Below are positions 7,434 to 8,379 of a stretch of DNA of 8,379 bases, one piece after another. The DNA comes from an uncultured Prevotellaceae bacterium (GTDB lineage Bacteria > Bacteroidota > Bacteroidia > Bacteroidales > Muribaculaceae), in assembly GCA_946055125.1 (NCBI GenBank), contig CAMGFF010000080.1, forward strand, positions 1 through 8,379. Direction: 5' to 3'. The position numbers were made by a program, and so were the translations under genes. The notes below the pieces were generated by a model that searched no databases, was not told the origin of the DNA, and saw only the letters and a list, made by a program, of their open reading frames with translations. Every line of letters starts with the position of its first letter. Position 1 is the stretch's first letter.

Positions 7434-7477
7434 AACCGGGGCTGCACGCAAGCAAGCGATGCAGCCCCGGTTTTTTT
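7434..7477 (+). terminator. Intrinsic terminator of the M16 gene, shared with the convergent phosphorylase gene
   Basis: A perfect 13-bp GC-rich stem (arms 7434-7446 and 7460-7472, core CCGGGGCTGCA) is followed by seven T's at 7471-7477. Inside the 13-nt loop CGC/GCG can add three more pairs. It begins 25 bp after the M16 stop codon. On the minus strand the same stem lies 23 bp after the phosphorylase stop and is followed by TTGATTATT, so it probably ends both transcripts, more strongly on the plus strand. Confidence 0.9.
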
Positions 7478-7499
7478 CGTTTTGTCCTCGTGGTGTGGA

Positions 7500-8372
7500 T
7501 TAAATGCGTGAGAGCACTGTTTCCACCAGGTCTTCCACTGCCGTCTTGTAGTTGGGCGTGGCGGCTTTCGACATTCGGTTGGCTATGATGCAGCACACGG
7601 TTATGGCGCGATGCCCCATGAGCTGTGCCATGCCTTGCAGCGCGGCGCTTTCCATCTCATAGTTGGTGATGCGACAGCCATTGTGCCTGAAGGCACTTAT
7701 GCGGCTGTTGAGCTCGGGCTCGGCCAGCGGCAGTCGCAGCTCGCGTCCCTGTGGCCCATAGAATCCCACAGCCGAGATAGTCACGCCCTGCACCATTCCC
7801 TCGCCAAGCTTCTCCACAAGGTGGGCATCGGCATGGGCAACGTAGGGCTTCGCCCATAGTGGGTTCCACTTCACATAGTCGCAGAATGCGTGCTCAAATT
7901 CCAGGTCACACACCTCATTGCGCCCGGCATAGTAATTAAGCACGCCATCGAAGCCCAGGGCCTTGGTGGCAATCACCGGGGTGCCCACAGCGAGATCGGG
8001 TTGCAGGGATCCCGAGGTGCCTATGCGCACTATGTTGAGCCGGCGCAGCCTGTCCTTGGTGGTGCGGGTGGAGAGGTCGATATTGGCGAGAGCATCGAGC
8101 TCATTGATTACTATGTCGATATTGTCGCTGCCAATTCCGTGAGAGAGGCACATAATGGGCTTTCCATGGCACGTGCCGCCAATAGTGTGAAACTCGCGGC
8201 TCGACACCTCAAAGTCGCGAGTGTCGAAGTGTGCCGCCACCATGTTCACGCGGTTGGGGTCGCCCACCACGATTATATTGTCGGTGATATGCTCAGGCAG
8301 CAGGTGCAGGTGAAAGATAGAGCCATCGGGGTTCACTATCAGTTCCGATTCAGGGTAATGCTTCTTGTTCAT
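7500..8372 (-). CDS. udp: Nucleoside phosphorylase, uridine phosphorylase-like
   Basis: This cytoplasmic enzyme likely splits uridine with phosphate to uracil and ribose-1-phosphate in pyrimidine salvage. The 290-residue protein has the NP-I fold motifs: GDPNR (37-41, phosphate binding), RIGTSGS (116-122, phosphate and ribose site), and NYEMES (237-242), whose Met240 and Glu241 correspond to the ribose-binding Met197 and Glu198 of E. coli Udp. GFYGPQGR (203-210) puts Gln208 and Arg210 where E. coli Gln166 and Arg168 read the uracil ring, favouring pyrimidine over purine substrates. It is about 37 residues longer than E. coli Udp (253): about 11 extra at the N-terminus and the rest inside, probably around 150-180. 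The ATG at 8372 is accepted because no other Met occurs before residue 44, inside the conserved part. Only 7 bases of upstream sequence are visible, so its promoter and upstream neighbour are unknown. It converges on the M16 gene at a shared terminator. Confidence 0.88.
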   Translation of the reverse strand: MNKKHYPESELIVNPDGSIFHLHLLPEHITDNIIVVGDPNRVNMVAAHFDTRDFEVSSREFHTIGGTCHGKPIMCLSHGIGSDNIDIVINELDALANIDLSTRTTKDRLRRLNIVRIGTSGSLQPDLAVGTPVIATKALGFDGVLNYYAGRNEVCDLEFEHAFCDYVKWNPLWAKPYVAHADAHLVEKLGEGMVQGVTISAVGFYGPQGRELRLPLAEPELNSRISAFRHNGCRITNYEMESAALQGMAQLMGHRAITVCCIIANRMSKAATPNYKTAVEDLVETVLSRI

Positions 8373-8379
8373 AGTTTGT

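Noticed and set aside
6734..7447. Minus-strand open frame of 237 codons covering the end of the M16 gene and the terminator
   Set aside because: It starts inside the terminator stem, is antisense to a well-supported gene and shows no recognisable domain.
1..8379. Mobile element, phage, defence system, CRISPR array or starch-utilisation susCD locus
   Set aside because: No transposase, integrase, direct repeat array, SusC/SusD-like protein or defence-type domain appears in any frame. Every sizeable stretch is assigned to a gene or a short regulatory gap.

Overview
The window looks like ordinary chromosomal DNA from a member of the Bacteroidales, most like gut Muribaculaceae or a near relative. 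The order is supported by three things. Promoters match the Bacteroidetes form (TAnnTTTG at about -7) rather than TATAAT. Start codons are preceded by A-rich stretches rather than strong Shine-Dalgarno sequences. One protein carries a Bacteroidetes-style secretion (CTD-like) domain. Placement below order is a guess from protein style.

Layout: (1) 1-1467, minus strand, the N-terminal 489 codons of an HrpB-type DEAH helicase, cut off by the window's left edge. (2) 1468-1694, a spacer with a strong 41-nt hairpin and a -7-like promoter box for hrpB. (3) 1695-3737, minus strand, a secreted GH13 type I pullulanase. (4) 3851-4183, minus strand, a small secreted protein that is little more than a signal peptide plus a CTD-like beta domain. 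(5) 4184-4585, a divergent intergenic region with promoters firing both ways, a perfect 16-bp palindrome and a further dyad. (6) 4586-7408, plus strand, a large periplasmic M16 zinc protease. (7) 7409-7499, an intrinsic terminator shared by two convergent genes. (8) 7500-8372, minus strand, a uridine phosphorylase-like enzyme, complete.

The genes do not form one pathway. Pullulanase (alpha-1,6 debranching), M16 protease (periplasmic peptide breakdown) and uridine phosphorylase (pyrimidine salvage) are all catabolic housekeeping or nutrient functions. The small CTD-like gene lies 113 bp upstream of the pullulanase gene on the same strand, with no terminator seen between, so they may share a transcript.

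I saw no tRNA, rRNA, CRISPR array, insertion sequence, integrase or tandem repeat. I do not see convincing evidence of an undescribed multi-gene system. The items most worth a second look are the passenger-less CTD-like protein and the palindromic promoter in front of it.
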